Below, in pieces: positions 1-7,836 of a stretch of 64,000 nucleotides of DNA (the stretch's first letter is position 1; each line of letters begins with the position of its first letter). Source of the DNA: Pseudomonas atagonensis (GTDB lineage: Bacteria > Pseudomonadota > Gammaproteobacteria > Pseudomonadales > Pseudomonadaceae); NCBI RefSeq assembly GCF_011369485.1, contig NZ_VXCA01000027.1, positions 124,001-188,000 of the forward strand, in the 5' to 3' direction. Below the pieces are notes generated by a model. The model was not told where the DNA came from. It searched no databases and saw only the letters and a list, made by a program, of their open reading frames with translations. Position numbers and translations under genes: made by a program.

Positions 1-194
1 TCGCCTGGATCGCTTTTTTCCTGTTCTGCGGGGCCGCCAACCTGTTCGTCGCCTTCACCTTCCAGAGCATCTGGGTGGACTTCAAGGTGTTCGGCAGCCT
101 GGGCATGACCGTGCTGTTCCTGGTCGCACAGGGCATTTACCTGTCCCGTCACCTGCACGACGCCGATACCACAACACCAAAAACCGAGGACTGA
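1..194 (+). CDS. yciB: YciB / septation protein A, C-terminal part (5' truncated by window edge)
   Basis: This is the last 63 codons of an open frame entering from the left edge (first full codon at 3, TGA at 192-194). Two hydrophobic segments are visible: one beginning AWIAFFLFCGAANLFVAF, and one around SLGMTVLFLVAQGIY followed by a basic and acidic tail. This matches the end of the YciB/IspZ inner-membrane family, which is known to take part in cell-envelope and septum synthesis. The next gene, a YciI protein, starts one base after the stop, an arrangement common for yciB and yciI in proteobacteria, so the two are probably cotranscribed. The identification rests on the tail and the neighbour. 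The N-terminal two thirds are outside the window. Confidence 0.8.
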   Translation, partial: AWIAFFLFCGAANLFVAFTFQSIWVDFKVFGSLGMTVLFLVAQGIYLSRHLHDADTTTPKTED

Positions 195-195
195 C

Positions 196-495
196 ATGCT
201 TTACGCCATCATTGCCACCGACGTCGCCAACTCTCTGGAAGCCCGCCTGGCCGCCCGCCCTGCGCACCTGGAGCGCCTGCAAGCGCTCAAGGGCGAAGGC
301 CGCATCGTATTGGCCGGCCCGCACCCGGCCGTCGACAGCAATGATCCGGGCGCAGCGGGTTTCACCGGCAGCCTGATCGTCGCCGAGTTCGACTCCCTGA
401 GCGCCGCACAGGCCTGGGCCGATGCCGATCCGTACATTGCCGCTGGTGTGTACGCCAATGTAATCGTCAAGCCGTTCAAGCAAGTCCTCCCTTAA
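196..495 (+). CDS. YciI family protein
   Basis: The 99-residue protein has the compact ferredoxin-like fold of the YciI family, related to muconolactone isomerase. Family hallmarks visible are the start MLYAIIATDV, the HLERLQALKGEGRI helix followed by LAGPHP, and the C-terminal half with FDSLSAAQAWADADPY and the final VIVKPFKQV. Length is typical. The biochemical role of most YciI proteins is unknown. A His/Asp pair in related proteins suggests a small-molecule enzyme, but nothing here identifies a substrate. The start lies one base downstream of the yciB stop, so the gene is probably translated from the yciB message. Confidence 0.88.
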   Translation: MLYAIIATDVANSLEARLAARPAHLERLQALKGEGRIVLAGPHPAVDSNDPGAAGFTGSLIVAEFDSLSAAQAWADADPYIAAGVYANVIVKPFKQVLP

Positions 496-523
496 ACAAA
501 TTTGCAGTGTGGCGAGGGGTTTA

Positions 524-671
524 TGTGGCGAGGGGATTTATCCCCGTTGGGTGGCGAAGCCGCCCCAAAACCATCCAATGCGGTGTGCCTGACACACCGC
601 ATACTCCCATTTCAGGACTGCTACGCAGCCCAACGGGGCGGTGCGACGGTTCGCTAAATCCCCTCGCCACA
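524..671 (+). repeat. Long imperfect inverted repeat, Pseudomonas intergenic family (copy 1)
   Basis: The left arm starts TGTGGCGAGGGGATTTATCC and runs to about 551. The right arm (629-671) contains CCCAACGGGG and ends AAATCCCCTCGCCACA. A partial extra copy of the arm start (GTGGCGAGGGG) sits just before it at about 508. Similar elements occur at 2548-2679 and 23454-23600. Together with the promoter of the next gene this fills the 496-820 gap. No convincing gene is seen there. Confidence 0.8.
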
Positions 672-820
672 GAATATCGATCAGCCACAAAATATCTGTC
701 AGCCACCAATATCCCCTCCCGAGCACTGAACCTTCCCGATTCCCACCGCTCTCAATCGCTCATTATTCTCGTTTGCCTGCCGACAACCTGCCCAATATCC
801 ATTTGGAAGCAGGAGTCGCG

Positions 821-1231
821 ATGCGCAAGGGTCCGTTGTGTCTGATGTTGGTCACGTTGTCGATCATGGCGCCCGCCCATGGTGAAGAATCCACCGAGGG
901 CGGCAGCTCCACGCCGTTGTCGCTGAGTGCCGGCAGCCAGATCACCGAGCTGCAGCAACGCCTAAAAGCCAGTGAACAGCAGCGGGAAGAACTGAGCAAA
1001 CAGCTGCAAAACGCCGACAACACACGCGAAAGCGCTCAGTTGGCCCGGTTGCGCCAAGAGAACCAGCGCCTCAAGCTGCAACTCAAGGAAGCCCAGGCCA
1101 GCCCGCTGCCGCGACTGTTGACCGAGCAACAGCAATGGTTCGTCACCGGCGCCGGGGTAGCGCTATTGGCGCTGCTCTGCGGTATCTTTGCCAGTGGTGC
1201 AAGCCGAAAACGTCGGCAATGGTTAAATTGA
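821..1231 (+). CDS. Small periplasmic coiled-coil protein with C-terminal membrane anchor
   Basis: The 136-residue protein starts at the ATG at 821, which has AGGAG at 811-815. Longer upstream in-frame starts would translate the intergenic repeat and were rejected. It has a signal-like N-terminus ending near AHGEE, then a Q/E/L-rich coiled coil (about residues 45-90), one hydrophobic segment (WFVTGAGVALLALLCGIFA) and a short basic tail. This is the architecture of the second half of YgiM/TIGR04211 proteins (SH3 plus anchor), but no SH3 domain is present. It ends 7 bases before the cpxR-like start, so it is probably the first gene of that operon and may work at the envelope. Function unknown. 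Confidence 0.75.
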   Translation: MRKGPLCLMLVTLSIMAPAHGEESTEGGSSTPLSLSAGSQITELQQRLKASEQQREELSKQLQNADNTRESAQLARLRQENQRLKLQLKEAQASPLPRLLTEQQQWFVTGAGVALLALLCGIFASGASRKRRQWLN

Positions 1232-1238
1232 GTGAGTC

Positions 1239-1916
1239 ATGAGCGAGCTGTTACTGATTGATGATGACCAGGAGTTGTGTGAACTCCTGAGCAGTTGGCT
1301 GAGCCAGGAAGGCTTCCAGGTACGCGCTTGCCACGATGGCCAGAGTGCGCGCAAGGCACTGGCCGAAACCGCTCCGGCGGCGGTGGTGCTGGACGTGATG
1401 TTGCCCGACGGCAGCGGTCTGGAACTGCTCAAGCAACTGCGCAACGATCACGCCGACCTGCCGGTGCTGATGCTCTCGGCACGCGGCGAGCCGCTGGATC
1501 GTATCCTCGGCCTGGAACTGGGCGCCGACGATTACCTGGCCAAACCTTGCGATCCCCGTGAACTGACCGCTCGTTTGCGCGCCGTGCTGCGCCGCAGCCA
1601 TCCGGCCGCCGTGTCGACGCAGCTGGAGCTGGGCGACCTGAGCTTCAGTCCGGTGCGCGGCGTGGTCAGCATCGATGAGAAAGAACTGACCCTGACCGTT
1701 TCCGAAAGCCGTCTGCTCGAAGCCCTGCTCAAGCAACCCGGCGAGCCGCTGGACAAACAGGAACTGGCGCAGATCGCCCTCGGCCGCAAGCTGACCCTGT
1801 ACGACCGCAGCCTCGACATGCACGTGAGCAACCTGCGCAAAAAAATCGGCCCCCACCCCGACGGTCGCCCGCGTATCGTCGCCCTGCGCAGCCGTGGCTA
1901 CTACTACAGCCTCTGA
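1239..1916 (+). CDS. cpxR: OmpR-family response regulator, CpxR-like
   Basis: The 225-residue protein has a receiver domain (1-120) with acidic pocket D8/D9, phosphoacceptor D52 (LDVMLPDG) and K102 (AKPCDP). A winged-helix OmpR-type DNA-binding domain (about 130-225) ends VALRSRGYYYSL. Its neighbours are a Spy/CpxP-like protein and a CpxA-like kinase, the set known as PA3204-PA3206 in P. aeruginosa, where CpxR/CpxS respond to envelope stress. A GTAAA-type box 38 bases downstream of this gene (1954-1969), before the spy-like gene, fits a CpxR target. The Cpx identity is inferred from neighbours and box; the response-regulator class is certain. Confidence 0.85.
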   Translation: MSELLLIDDDQELCELLSSWLSQEGFQVRACHDGQSARKALAETAPAAVVLDVMLPDGSGLELLKQLRNDHADLPVLMLSARGEPLDRILGLELGADDYLAKPCDPRELTARLRAVLRRSHPAAVSTQLELGDLSFSPVRGVVSIDEKELTLTVSESRLLEALLKQPGEPLDKQELAQIALGRKLTLYDRSLDMHVSNLRKKIGPHPDGRPRIVALRSRGYYYSL

Positions 1917-1953
1917 TCGTCTGTAAGTTTTGTCAGGTCGGCGCGAAAGCGTG

Positions 1954-1969
1954 TTTACCCAAGCTTTAC
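1954..1969 (-). promoter_or_regulatory. Candidate CpxR box upstream of the spy/cpxP-like gene
   Basis: The plus strand has TTTAC at 1954-1958 and again at 1965-1969. Read on the minus strand this is GTAAA-N6-GTAAA, very close to the enterobacterial CpxR box GTAAA-N5-GTAAA. It lies about 85 bases upstream of the spy-like start. This suggests that the linked regulator controls the gene and possibly the downstream kinase. Confidence 0.5.
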
Positions 1970-2051
1970 ACAGCGCTGACCGCCGCTGACCTTGATCTCC
2001 GTAATCTGAACTCATCCGGAACGTACCGGGAACGAGACAAGGAGATACACC

Positions 2052-2501
2052 ATGCGCAAGACTCTTATCGCTCTGATGTTCGCTGCCGCTCTGCCAACCG
2101 TCGCCATGGCCATGCCGCAAGATGGCGGCCCGATGGGTGGCCCGATGGATGGCGCTCGCCACGGCGGTCAGATGCACGGCATGCACGGCAAAGGCCCGTA
2201 CAGCCAACTCGACCTGTCCCGCGAACAGCGCGATCAGATCCGCAAGATCATGGGCGAGCAGATGCACGAGCGTAAGCAAGTGGTCGACAAGTACCTGGAA
2301 AAACTCTCGCCGGCTGACCAGAAAGCCATGAAGGACGAGATGGCGGCCAACCACAAGAAAGCCGAATCCGATGTCCGCGCTGTGCTGAAACCGGATCAAC
2401 AGAAGAAATTCGACGAGATCCAGAAGAAACAGGCCGAACGCCGCGCCGAATGGGCCGAGTTCAAGGCGTGGAAAGCGCAACAGCCGCAAAAAGCGCAATA
2501 A
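2052..2501 (+). CDS. Spy/CpxP family periplasmic protein (LTxxQ motif)
   Basis: The 149-residue protein has a clear signal peptide (MRKTLIALMFAAALPTVAMA), a Met/Gly/His-rich stretch (residues 22-50, with repeated GPMGG/GQMHG-like units) and a helical charged body. Two LTxxQ-like motifs are visible, LSREQRDQIRKI and LKPDQQKKFDEI, as in Spy and CpxP, which act as periplasmic chaperones or as inhibitors of the Cpx kinase. ATG at 2052 follows AAGGAG. The Met/His-rich N-terminus could bind metal, which is inference. The gene lies between regulator and kinase genes rather than divergent as cpxP is in E. coli. A hairpin follows it, so it may be partly uncoupled from the kinase gene. Confidence 0.88.
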   Translation: MRKTLIALMFAAALPTVAMAMPQDGGPMGGPMDGARHGGQMHGMHGKGPYSQLDLSREQRDQIRKIMGEQMHERKQVVDKYLEKLSPADQKAMKDEMAANHKKAESDVRAVLKPDQQKKFDEIQKKQAERRAEWAEFKAWKAQQPQKAQ

Positions 2502-2514
2502 TGCAGTAACCCCG

Positions 2515-2540
2515 AACCCGACGGCCAACGCCGTCGGGTT
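2515..2540 (+). terminator. Hairpin after the spy/cpxP-like gene
   Basis: Perfect 11-bp arms AACCCGACGGC (2515-2525) and GCCGTCGGGTT (2530-2540) with a CAAC loop lie 14 bases after the stop. The T-tract is weak (TTGCCTTTG), so termination may be partial. Confidence 0.65.
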
Positions 2541-2547
2541 TGCCTTT

Positions 2548-2679
2548 GTGGCGAGGGGATTTATCCCCGTTCGGCTGCGGAGCAGTCGCCAAATCATTGC
2601 ATGCGATATTTCTGATGTTTCTCAATCGCAGGTTTTGGGGTCGCTGCGCGACCCAACGGGGATAAATCCCCTCGCCACA
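2548..2679 (+). repeat. Long inverted repeat, Pseudomonas intergenic family (copy 2)
   Basis: The arms are near-perfect 23-mers starting GTGGCGAGGGGATTTATCC (2548) and ending GGGATAAATCCCCTCGCCAC (2679), around an imperfectly paired core. This is the same family as the 524-671 and 23454-23600 elements. It separates the spy-like gene from the kinase gene. Confidence 0.85.
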
Positions 2680-2726
2680 GGAGCCCCATTCCAACATGGG
2701 CTTTTATGTTTGATTGAGGATTTTCC

Positions 2727-4067
2727 GTGCGTTCACTGTTCTGGCGTATTCTCGCGAGCTTCTGGCTGGCCATTGCTCTCGTGGCAGGGCTTTCGATTCT
2801 GCTGGGGCACATGCTCAATCAGGACGCGTGGATCCTCAGCCGCCATCCAGGTCTCAACAGCCTCGCCGCCGAATGGACGCAAACCTACGAAGCCCAGGGC
2901 GAAGACGCCGCGCAGGACATCCTCCAGCAGCGCAAACGCCAGTACCACATCGACGTTCAGGTGCTGAACGAGAGCGGTGATCCGGTGGTGCGCGGCACCT
3001 TTCCGCGTCGCGCGGCAGCCTTCGAAGCACGGCAGAACAACGATGACCGGCGCCTGCCCTGGCGGCGTCTGACCGACGAGTTCACCAGCGAAAAAACCGG
3101 CGACACCTACCTGTTCATCTACCGCATCCCGCACCCGGAACTCGACGCCTGGCACCGCGAAAGCCTGCTCTGGCCGTTGAGCGCACTGGGTATCGCGCTG
3201 GTGGTGCTGACCCTGTTCAGTCTGTTGGTGACGCTGTCCATCACCCGCCCGCTCAGCCGTTTGCGCGGCGCGGTGCACGACCTGGGGCAAACCACTTACC
3301 AGCAGAACAGCCTGGCGAAACTGGCCAACCGGCGTGACGAATTTGGCGTGCTGGCGACCGACTTCAACCGCATGGGCGCTCGCCTGCAGAGCCTGATCGG
3401 CAGTCAGCGTCAGTTGCTGCGCGACGTATCCCACGAACTGCGCTCGCCGCTGGCGCGACTGCGCATCGCGCTGGCGCTGGCCGAACGGGCCAACCCCGAA
3501 GAGCGCGAAAAACTCTGGCCACGCCTGACCCGCGAGTGTGATCGGCTGGAAGCGTTGATCAGTGAAATCCTCGTGCTGGCGCGCGTCGACGCCGATAACG
3601 CCAGCGCTGAAGAGGTTGATCTGAACGCGCTGCTCGGCACCTTGCAGAAGGACGCGAAACTCGGTTCACCTGAGCAGAACGTGCACCTGGACGCCGAACA
3701 GCACCTACGCCTCAAGGGTTGGCCGACCATGATTGAGCGCGCCATCGACAACCTGCTGCGCAACGCTCAACGCTTCAACCCTGAAGGTCAGGCCATTGAA
3801 ATGCAGGCTTCGCGTCAGGGCGAAAAAATTGTCGTGAGTGTGCGCGACCATGGGCCAGGGGTGCAGGCCGAACATTTGCGTCAGTTGGGTGAGCCGTTCT
3901 ATCGGGCGCCGGGGCAGACAGCGGCTGGGCATGGTCTGGGCCTGGCGATTGCGCGGCGAGCGGCGGAGCGGCATGGCGGCAGTCTGACGCTGGCCAATCA
4001 TCCGCAGGGCGGGTTTATTGCCAGCCTCGAATTGCCGCTGGTGCCGGGCGCCATCGTCCAGCCGTAA
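2727..4067 (+). CDS. cpxS: Envelope-stress sensor histidine kinase, CpxA/CpxS-like
   Basis: The 446-residue protein starts at a GTG (2727) preceded by GAGGA. The order is an N-terminal membrane segment (about 6-28), a periplasmic sensor domain (about 30-150), a second membrane segment (about 152-175), a HAMP linker with ITRPLSRLRGAVHDL, a HisKA domain with phosphoacceptor His about 236 (DVSHELRSPLARLR), and an ATPase domain with N-box (IDNLLRNAQRFNPEG), G1 (VRDHGPGV) and G2 (GHGLGLAIARR). It is the evident partner of the CpxR-like regulator at 1239. A spy/cpxP-like gene, a hairpin and a repeat separate the two. In PAO1 the corresponding kinase is called CpxS; in E. coli the analogue is CpxA. 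Confidence 0.85.
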   Translation: MRSLFWRILASFWLAIALVAGLSILLGHMLNQDAWILSRHPGLNSLAAEWTQTYEAQGEDAAQDILQQRKRQYHIDVQVLNESGDPVVRGTFPRRAAAFEARQNNDDRRLPWRRLTDEFTSEKTGDTYLFIYRIPHPELDAWHRESLLWPLSALGIALVVLTLFSLLVTLSITRPLSRLRGAVHDLGQTTYQQNSLAKLANRRDEFGVLATDFNRMGARLQSLIGSQRQLLRDVSHELRSPLARLRIALALAERANPEEREKLWPRLTRECDRLEALISEILVLARVDADNASAEEVDLNALLGTLQKDAKLGSPEQNVHLDAEQHLRLKGWPTMIERAIDNLLRNAQRFNPEGQAIEMQASRQGEKIVVSVRDHGPGVQAEHLRQLGEPFYRAPGQTAAGHGLGLAIARRAAERHGGSLTLANHPQGGFIASLELPLVPGAIVQP

Positions 4068-4073
4068 AACAAA

Positions 4074-4161
4074 TGTGGGGGGGTCTTGCTCTCGAAGGCA
4101 GTGTGTCAGGCAACACAATGATGTCTGATACGCCGCTTTCGGGAGCAAGCCCCCTCCCACA
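4074..4161 (+). repeat. REPIN-type inverted repeat (GGGAGCAAGCCCCCTCC variant)
   Basis: Two REP arms face each other: TGTGGGGGGGTCTTGCTCTCGAA (shown for orientation) is followed 36 bases later by TTCGGGAGCAAGCCCCCTCC and CACA. It lies between the convergent kinase and nitroreductase genes. Confidence 0.8.
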
Positions 4162-4175
4162 GGGACATCAAAATG

Positions 4176-4742
4176 TCAGGCTTTGCCGGGCCAGGCGCTG
4201 ACGAACTCGGCCAGATCAACTTTCTCTGCCACACGCGGCTCCTTCTGCGGCGTGCCGAGGTACAGAAACGCGATCACTTCCTCACCTTCCGCCAGGCCCA
4301 GGCCTTTGGCCACGTGGCTGGAATACGCCAGATCACCCGTGCGCCACACGGCACCAATTCCCTGCGCATACGCCGCGAGCAAAATCCCGTGGGCCGCACA
4401 CCCGGCTGCGAGCAACTGCTCGGCTTTGGGGTATTTAACGTGTTCCTGCAATTTAGCGATGACCACCACCACCAGCGGCGCCCGCAGCGGGCCGTTGCGC
4501 GCCTTGTCGATCATCGCTTCAGTGACTTCGCCTTCCTGCATCTGTGCAGCCTCGGCCAGCAACTCGCCCATTTGCTCGCGCGCGGCACCTTCCACGGTCA
4601 AAAAGCGGTACGGCTGCAAGTGGCCGTGATCCGGCGCGCGCAACGCTGCGCCAAACAGGGCTTCGCGCTGCTCGGCAGTGGGGGCCGGTTCGACCAGACG
4701 TGGAACGGAAACACGGTTGAGCAAAGCGTCGAGAGCCTGCAT
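4176..4742 (-). CDS. Nitroreductase family flavoprotein, YdjA-like
   Basis: The 188-residue protein has the single-domain nitroreductase fold. Visible family features are the N-terminal FMN-phosphate region (RVSVPRLVEPAPTAEQ and APDHGHLQPYRF), a central AAGCAAHGILLAAYAQGIGAVWRTG helix, and the C-terminal EVIAFLYLGTP strand. This pattern matches the short YdjA/TdsD branch of NAD(P)H-dependent oxidoreductases that bind FMN as dimers. The physiological substrate is unknown. It is convergent with the cpxS-like gene and divergent from trkH, and an AT-rich -10-like hexamer (TAGAAT on the minus strand, about 4771) lies just upstream. Confidence 0.87.
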   Translation of the reverse strand: MQALDALLNRVSVPRLVEPAPTAEQREALFGAALRAPDHGHLQPYRFLTVEGAAREQMGELLAEAAQMQEGEVTEAMIDKARNGPLRAPLVVVVIAKLQEHVKYPKAEQLLAAGCAAHGILLAAYAQGIGAVWRTGDLAYSSHVAKGLGLAEGEEVIAFLYLGTPQKEPRVAEKVDLAEFVSAWPGKA

Positions 4743-4801
4743 CGGCCACCTCCTGAGAAAAATGTGCGGCTATTCTAGCGGTATCTCCGCCGGGATGGCG
4801 G

Positions 4802-4829
4802 TTTACATGCCCTGCCCCACGGGTAGAAT
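4802..4829 (+). promoter_or_regulatory. Candidate sigma-70 promoter of trkH
   Basis: TTTACA (4802-4807), a 16-base spacer and TAGAAT (4824-4829) lie 34 bases upstream of the trkH ATG. This is the best -35/-10 pair in the short divergent region. Confidence 0.5.
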
Positions 4830-4862
4830 GGCGCCCTTCCCACATCAGCCCGAGCGGACTTC

Positions 4863-6317
4863 ATGGCGTTGCCGACCTTACGGATCATTGGTTTCATCAT
4901 CGGCATCTTCCTGATCACCCTGGCCGTCGCCATGGTCGTGCCCATGGCCACCCTGGTGATTTTCGAACGCACCAGCGACCTGCCGTCGTTCCTCTGGGCG
5001 AGCATGATCACCTTCGTCGCCGGCCTCGCGCTGGTGATTCCCGGGCGCCCCGAACACATCCACCTGCGCCCGCGCGACATGTATTTGCTGACGGTAAGCA
5101 GTTGGCTGGTGGTGTGCATCTTTGCCGCGCTGCCTTTTCTGCTGACCCAGCACATCAGCTACACCGATTCGTTTTTTGAAAGCATGTCCGGCATCACGGC
5201 CACCGGTTCGACCGTGCTCAACGGCCTCGACACCATGTCCCCCGGTATCCTGATGTGGCGCTCGCTGCTGCACTGGATCGGCGGCATCGGCTTTATCGGC
5301 ATGGCGGTGGCGATTCTGCCCCTGCTGCGCATCGGCGGCATGCGCCTGTTCCAGACCGAATCCTCAGACCGTTCGGAAAAGGTCATGCCGCGCTCGCACA
5401 TGGTGGCGCGGCTGATCGTGGCGGCTTACGTCGGCATCACGATTGTCGGCAGTCTGGCCTTCTGGTGGGCGGGCATGAGCCCGTTCGATGCAATCAACCA
5501 CGCGATGTCGGCGATTTCCACCGGCGGTTTCTCGACCTCCGACCAGTCGCTGGCCAAGTGGACGCAACCGGCGGTGCACTGGGTCGCCGTGGTCATCATG
5601 ATTCTCGGCAGCCTGCCGTTCACCCTGTACGTGGCGACCATGCGCGGCAACCGCAAGGCGTTGATCAAGGATCAGCAGGTGCAGGGTTTGCTCGGCATGT
5701 TGCTGGTGACCTGGCTGGTGCTCGGCACCTGGTACTGGTGGACGACCAATCTGCATTGGCTGGACGCGTTGCGGCATGTGGCACTGAACGTGACGTCGGT
5801 CGTCACCACCACCGGTTTTGCCCTCGGCGACTACAGCCTGTGGGGCAACTTCTCGTTGATGCTGTTTTTCTATCTGGGTTTTGTCGGCGGCTGTTCGGGC
5901 TCGACGGCAGGCGGGATCAAGATCTTCCGTTTCCAGGTCGCCTACATTCTGCTCAAGGCCAACCTTAATCAGCTGATCCACCCGCGCGCGGTGATCAAGC
6001 AGAAATACAACGGTCACCGCCTCGACGAAGAGATCGTCCGCTCGATTCTGACCTTTTCGTTCTTTTTCGCCATCACCATCTGCGTGATCGCCCTGCTGCT
6101 GTCGCTGCTCGGCGTCGACTGGATGACGGCCCTGACGGGCGCTGCGAGCACTGTGTCCGGCGTGGGCCCGGGGCTGGGCGAGACCATCGGTCCGGCGGGC
6201 AACTTTGCCAGCCTGCCGGATGCCGCCAAGTGGATCCTGTCGTTCGGCATGCTGCTCGGCCGACTCGAAATCATTACGGTGTTTGTGCTGTGTATTCCGG
6301 CGTTCTGGCGGCATTGA
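4863..6317 (+). CDS. trkH: Trk potassium uptake protein TrkH
   Basis: The 484-residue inner-membrane protein carries the four pore-loop repeats of the Trk/Ktr superfamily, each with its filter glycine: SGITATGSTVL, SAISTGGFSTSD, TSVVTTTGFALGDY and SGVGPGLGE. There are about ten hydrophobic helices. It forms the K+-conducting channel and needs the cytosolic NAD(H)-binding TrkA, which is not encoded here. The motif GGCSGSTAGGIK, typical of TrkH, is present. The 3' end overlaps the convergent AraC gene by 44 bases, so the two transcripts run into each other. Confidence 0.96.
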   Translation: MALPTLRIIGFIIGIFLITLAVAMVVPMATLVIFERTSDLPSFLWASMITFVAGLALVIPGRPEHIHLRPRDMYLLTVSSWLVVCIFAALPFLLTQHISYTDSFFESMSGITATGSTVLNGLDTMSPGILMWRSLLHWIGGIGFIGMAVAILPLLRIGGMRLFQTESSDRSEKVMPRSHMVARLIVAAYVGITIVGSLAFWWAGMSPFDAINHAMSAISTGGFSTSDQSLAKWTQPAVHWVAVVIMILGSLPFTLYVATMRGNRKALIKDQQVQGLLGMLLVTWLVLGTWYWWTTNLHWLDALRHVALNVTSVVTTTGFALGDYSLWGNFSLMLFFYLGFVGGCSGSTAGGIKIFRFQVAYILLKANLNQLIHPRAVIKQKYNGHRLDEEIVRSILTFSFFFAITICVIALLLSLLGVDWMTALTGAASTVSGVGPGLGETIGPAGNFASLPDAAKWILSFGMLLGRLEIITVFVLCIPAFWRH

Positions 6318-7335
6318 CCGCGTTCGGCGCTTCCAGCAACCGCGCCCGGTAATCGCCGGGCGTGGTGTCGAACCAGCGGCGGAAGGCGCGAAAGAAGTTG
6401 CTCGGATCGGCGAAGCCCAAAAGATAGGCAATTTCCAGCAATGTCATGCTTGGCTGCGCCAGGTATTGCTCGGCCAGTTCGCGGCGAGTGTCGTCGAGCA
6501 ACTGCTGAAAACTGGTGCCCTCCTCCTGCAACCGACGCTGCAAGGTGCGCTGAGACAAATGCAGGGTCTGCGCCACGGTGTCGCGTTTCGGCTCGCCCTG
6601 CGGCAGCAAACGGCACAACACCTGCCGCGCCTTGTGCGTGACGCGGCTTTCGGAGAACCGCGCCAGATACTCCCCGGCAAACCGGTCATGCAACAACGCC
6701 ATCGCTTCGTTGGCGGTGGGCAGCGGCGCTTCCATGTCGGCGCGTTCGAAAATCAGCGCGTCGTACGGCGCGTTGAACATCAACGGCGCGTGGAAGGCCT
6801 GTTTGTAGGGTTGCAGATCGTCCGGCTCATCGCCTTGCAGCAGCACTTTGACCGGGTGCAGCGTGCGCCCGGTCAGCCAGCCGCACAGACCCAATGCACA
6901 AGCCAGTGATGCCTCGGCACTTTGCCGGGTCGGCGGCAGGTGATCGCCGTGCACCGTGAGAATCAGCGCGTAGCCTTCTTCCAGCAGACGAAAACTCAGG
7001 TCGGCACTTTCGGCGATGATCCGCTGATAACGCACCAGTCGCTGGAAGCCTTCAGCCAGGGTATTACTGGACATCAGCGCGTACCCGGCGACATGAAACG
7101 ACGCCGGTCGCACCACTTTGCCCATGTTCAGGCCGATCGCCGGATTACCCGACAGCTCGACCGCCCGTTGCCACAGTCGGGTCATGGAATCTTGCGGGAA
7201 GCGCGCATCCGGATCATTCAGGGCGGCGTAATCGAGCCCCAATTGCTTGAACAGTACCCGGCAATCCAGGCCGTCCATCTCCAATGCTTTGACAATCCCC
7301 ATCGCCCAGCTTGCAGAAGTCGTTCGTTCGCTCAT
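6274..7335 (-). CDS. AraC family regulator with arabinose-binding-like N-domain (ArgR/OruR type)
   Basis: The 353-residue protein has an N-terminal ligand-binding domain of the Arabinose_bd type (about 20-210, with GLNMGKVVRPASFHVAGYA) and a C-terminal AraC/XylS DNA-binding domain (about 240-335) with two helix-turn-helix units: VAQTLHLSQRTLQRRLQEEG and LLEIAYLLGFADPSNFFRAF, then RRWFDTTPGDYR. The class is the one that includes OruR and ArgR-type regulators. The inducer cannot be read from the sequence. It is divergent from the Mpo1-like gene (89 bases to the upstream ATG, 164 to the preferred start), which together with the HD protein is the nearest plausible target. Its 3' end overlaps trkH by 44 bases. 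Confidence 0.9.
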   Translation of the reverse strand: MSERTTSASWAMGIVKALEMDGLDCRVLFKQLGLDYAALNDPDARFPQDSMTRLWQRAVELSGNPAIGLNMGKVVRPASFHVAGYALMSSNTLAEGFQRLVRYQRIIAESADLSFRLLEEGYALILTVHGDHLPPTRQSAEASLACALGLCGWLTGRTLHPVKVLLQGDEPDDLQPYKQAFHAPLMFNAPYDALIFERADMEAPLPTANEAMALLHDRFAGEYLARFSESRVTHKARQVLCRLLPQGEPKRDTVAQTLHLSQRTLQRRLQEEGTSFQQLLDDTRRELAEQYLAQPSMTLLEIAYLLGFADPSNFFRAFRRWFDTTPGDYRARLLEAPNAVNAARTPEYTAQTP

Positions 7336-7499
7336 GGCGTTTTTCTTTTACATGATGGGCCGCATCTTACGACCTGATTTGCGAAGGATACTAAAGTGGC
7401 GCCGATTGTCACTGGCCCACGCCAATGATCACTCTAGACTCAAATAAGCTACCCGCAGAACAACTCGTCGCCAGAACAATAACCACAGAGAACGCGGTC

Positions 7500-7811
7500 G
7501 TGGAAAACATCAAGCATTTCAACAGCTTCGCTGAGTTCTATCCGTATTACCTCAGCGAACACAGCAACAGCACCTGCCGTCGTCTGCATTTTGTCGGCAC
7601 ATCGCTGGTTATTTTCATTCTGGCCCTGACGGTCGCCAAAGGCGCCTGGCTGCTGTTGCTGGCCCTGCCCCTGGCCGGTTACAGCTTTGCCTGGGCCGGA
7701 CATTTCTTTTTCGAAAAGAACCGACCGGCAACGTTTCAGCACCCGCTGTACAGTCTGCTTGGCGATTTCGTCATGTACCGCGACATGATCCTGGGACGCG
7801 TGGCGTTCTGA
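7500..7811 (+). CDS. Mpo1-like / DUF962 membrane dioxygenase
   Basis: About 103 residues from GTG 7500. An in-frame ATG at 7425 would add 25 residues with no family resemblance, and I prefer the shorter form, which starts at the conserved NIKHFNSFAEFYPYYLSEH block. Then come RRLHFVGT, a hydrophobic pair of helices and GHFFFEKNRPATFQHPLYSLLGDF. The conserved histidines are those of the Mpo1/YGL010w/DUF962 family. Yeast Mpo1 is an Fe(II) dioxygenase that shortens 2-hydroxy fatty acids by alpha-oxidation. A similar role on hydroxy fatty acids is plausible here but not shown. It is followed after 25 bases by the HD-domain gene. Confidence 0.85.
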   Translation: MENIKHFNSFAEFYPYYLSEHSNSTCRRLHFVGTSLVIFILALTVAKGAWLLLLALPLAGYSFAWAGHFFFEKNRPATFQHPLYSLLGDFVMYRDMILGRVAF

Positions 7812-7836
7812 ACAGACCAGTACCAGAGGGTTGCCG

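Noticed and set aside
1251..2597. 448-codon minus-strand frame across cpxR and the spy-like gene
   Set aside because: It overlaps two well-supported genes and the terminator hairpin, and runs into a repeat element. It has no recognizable domain.
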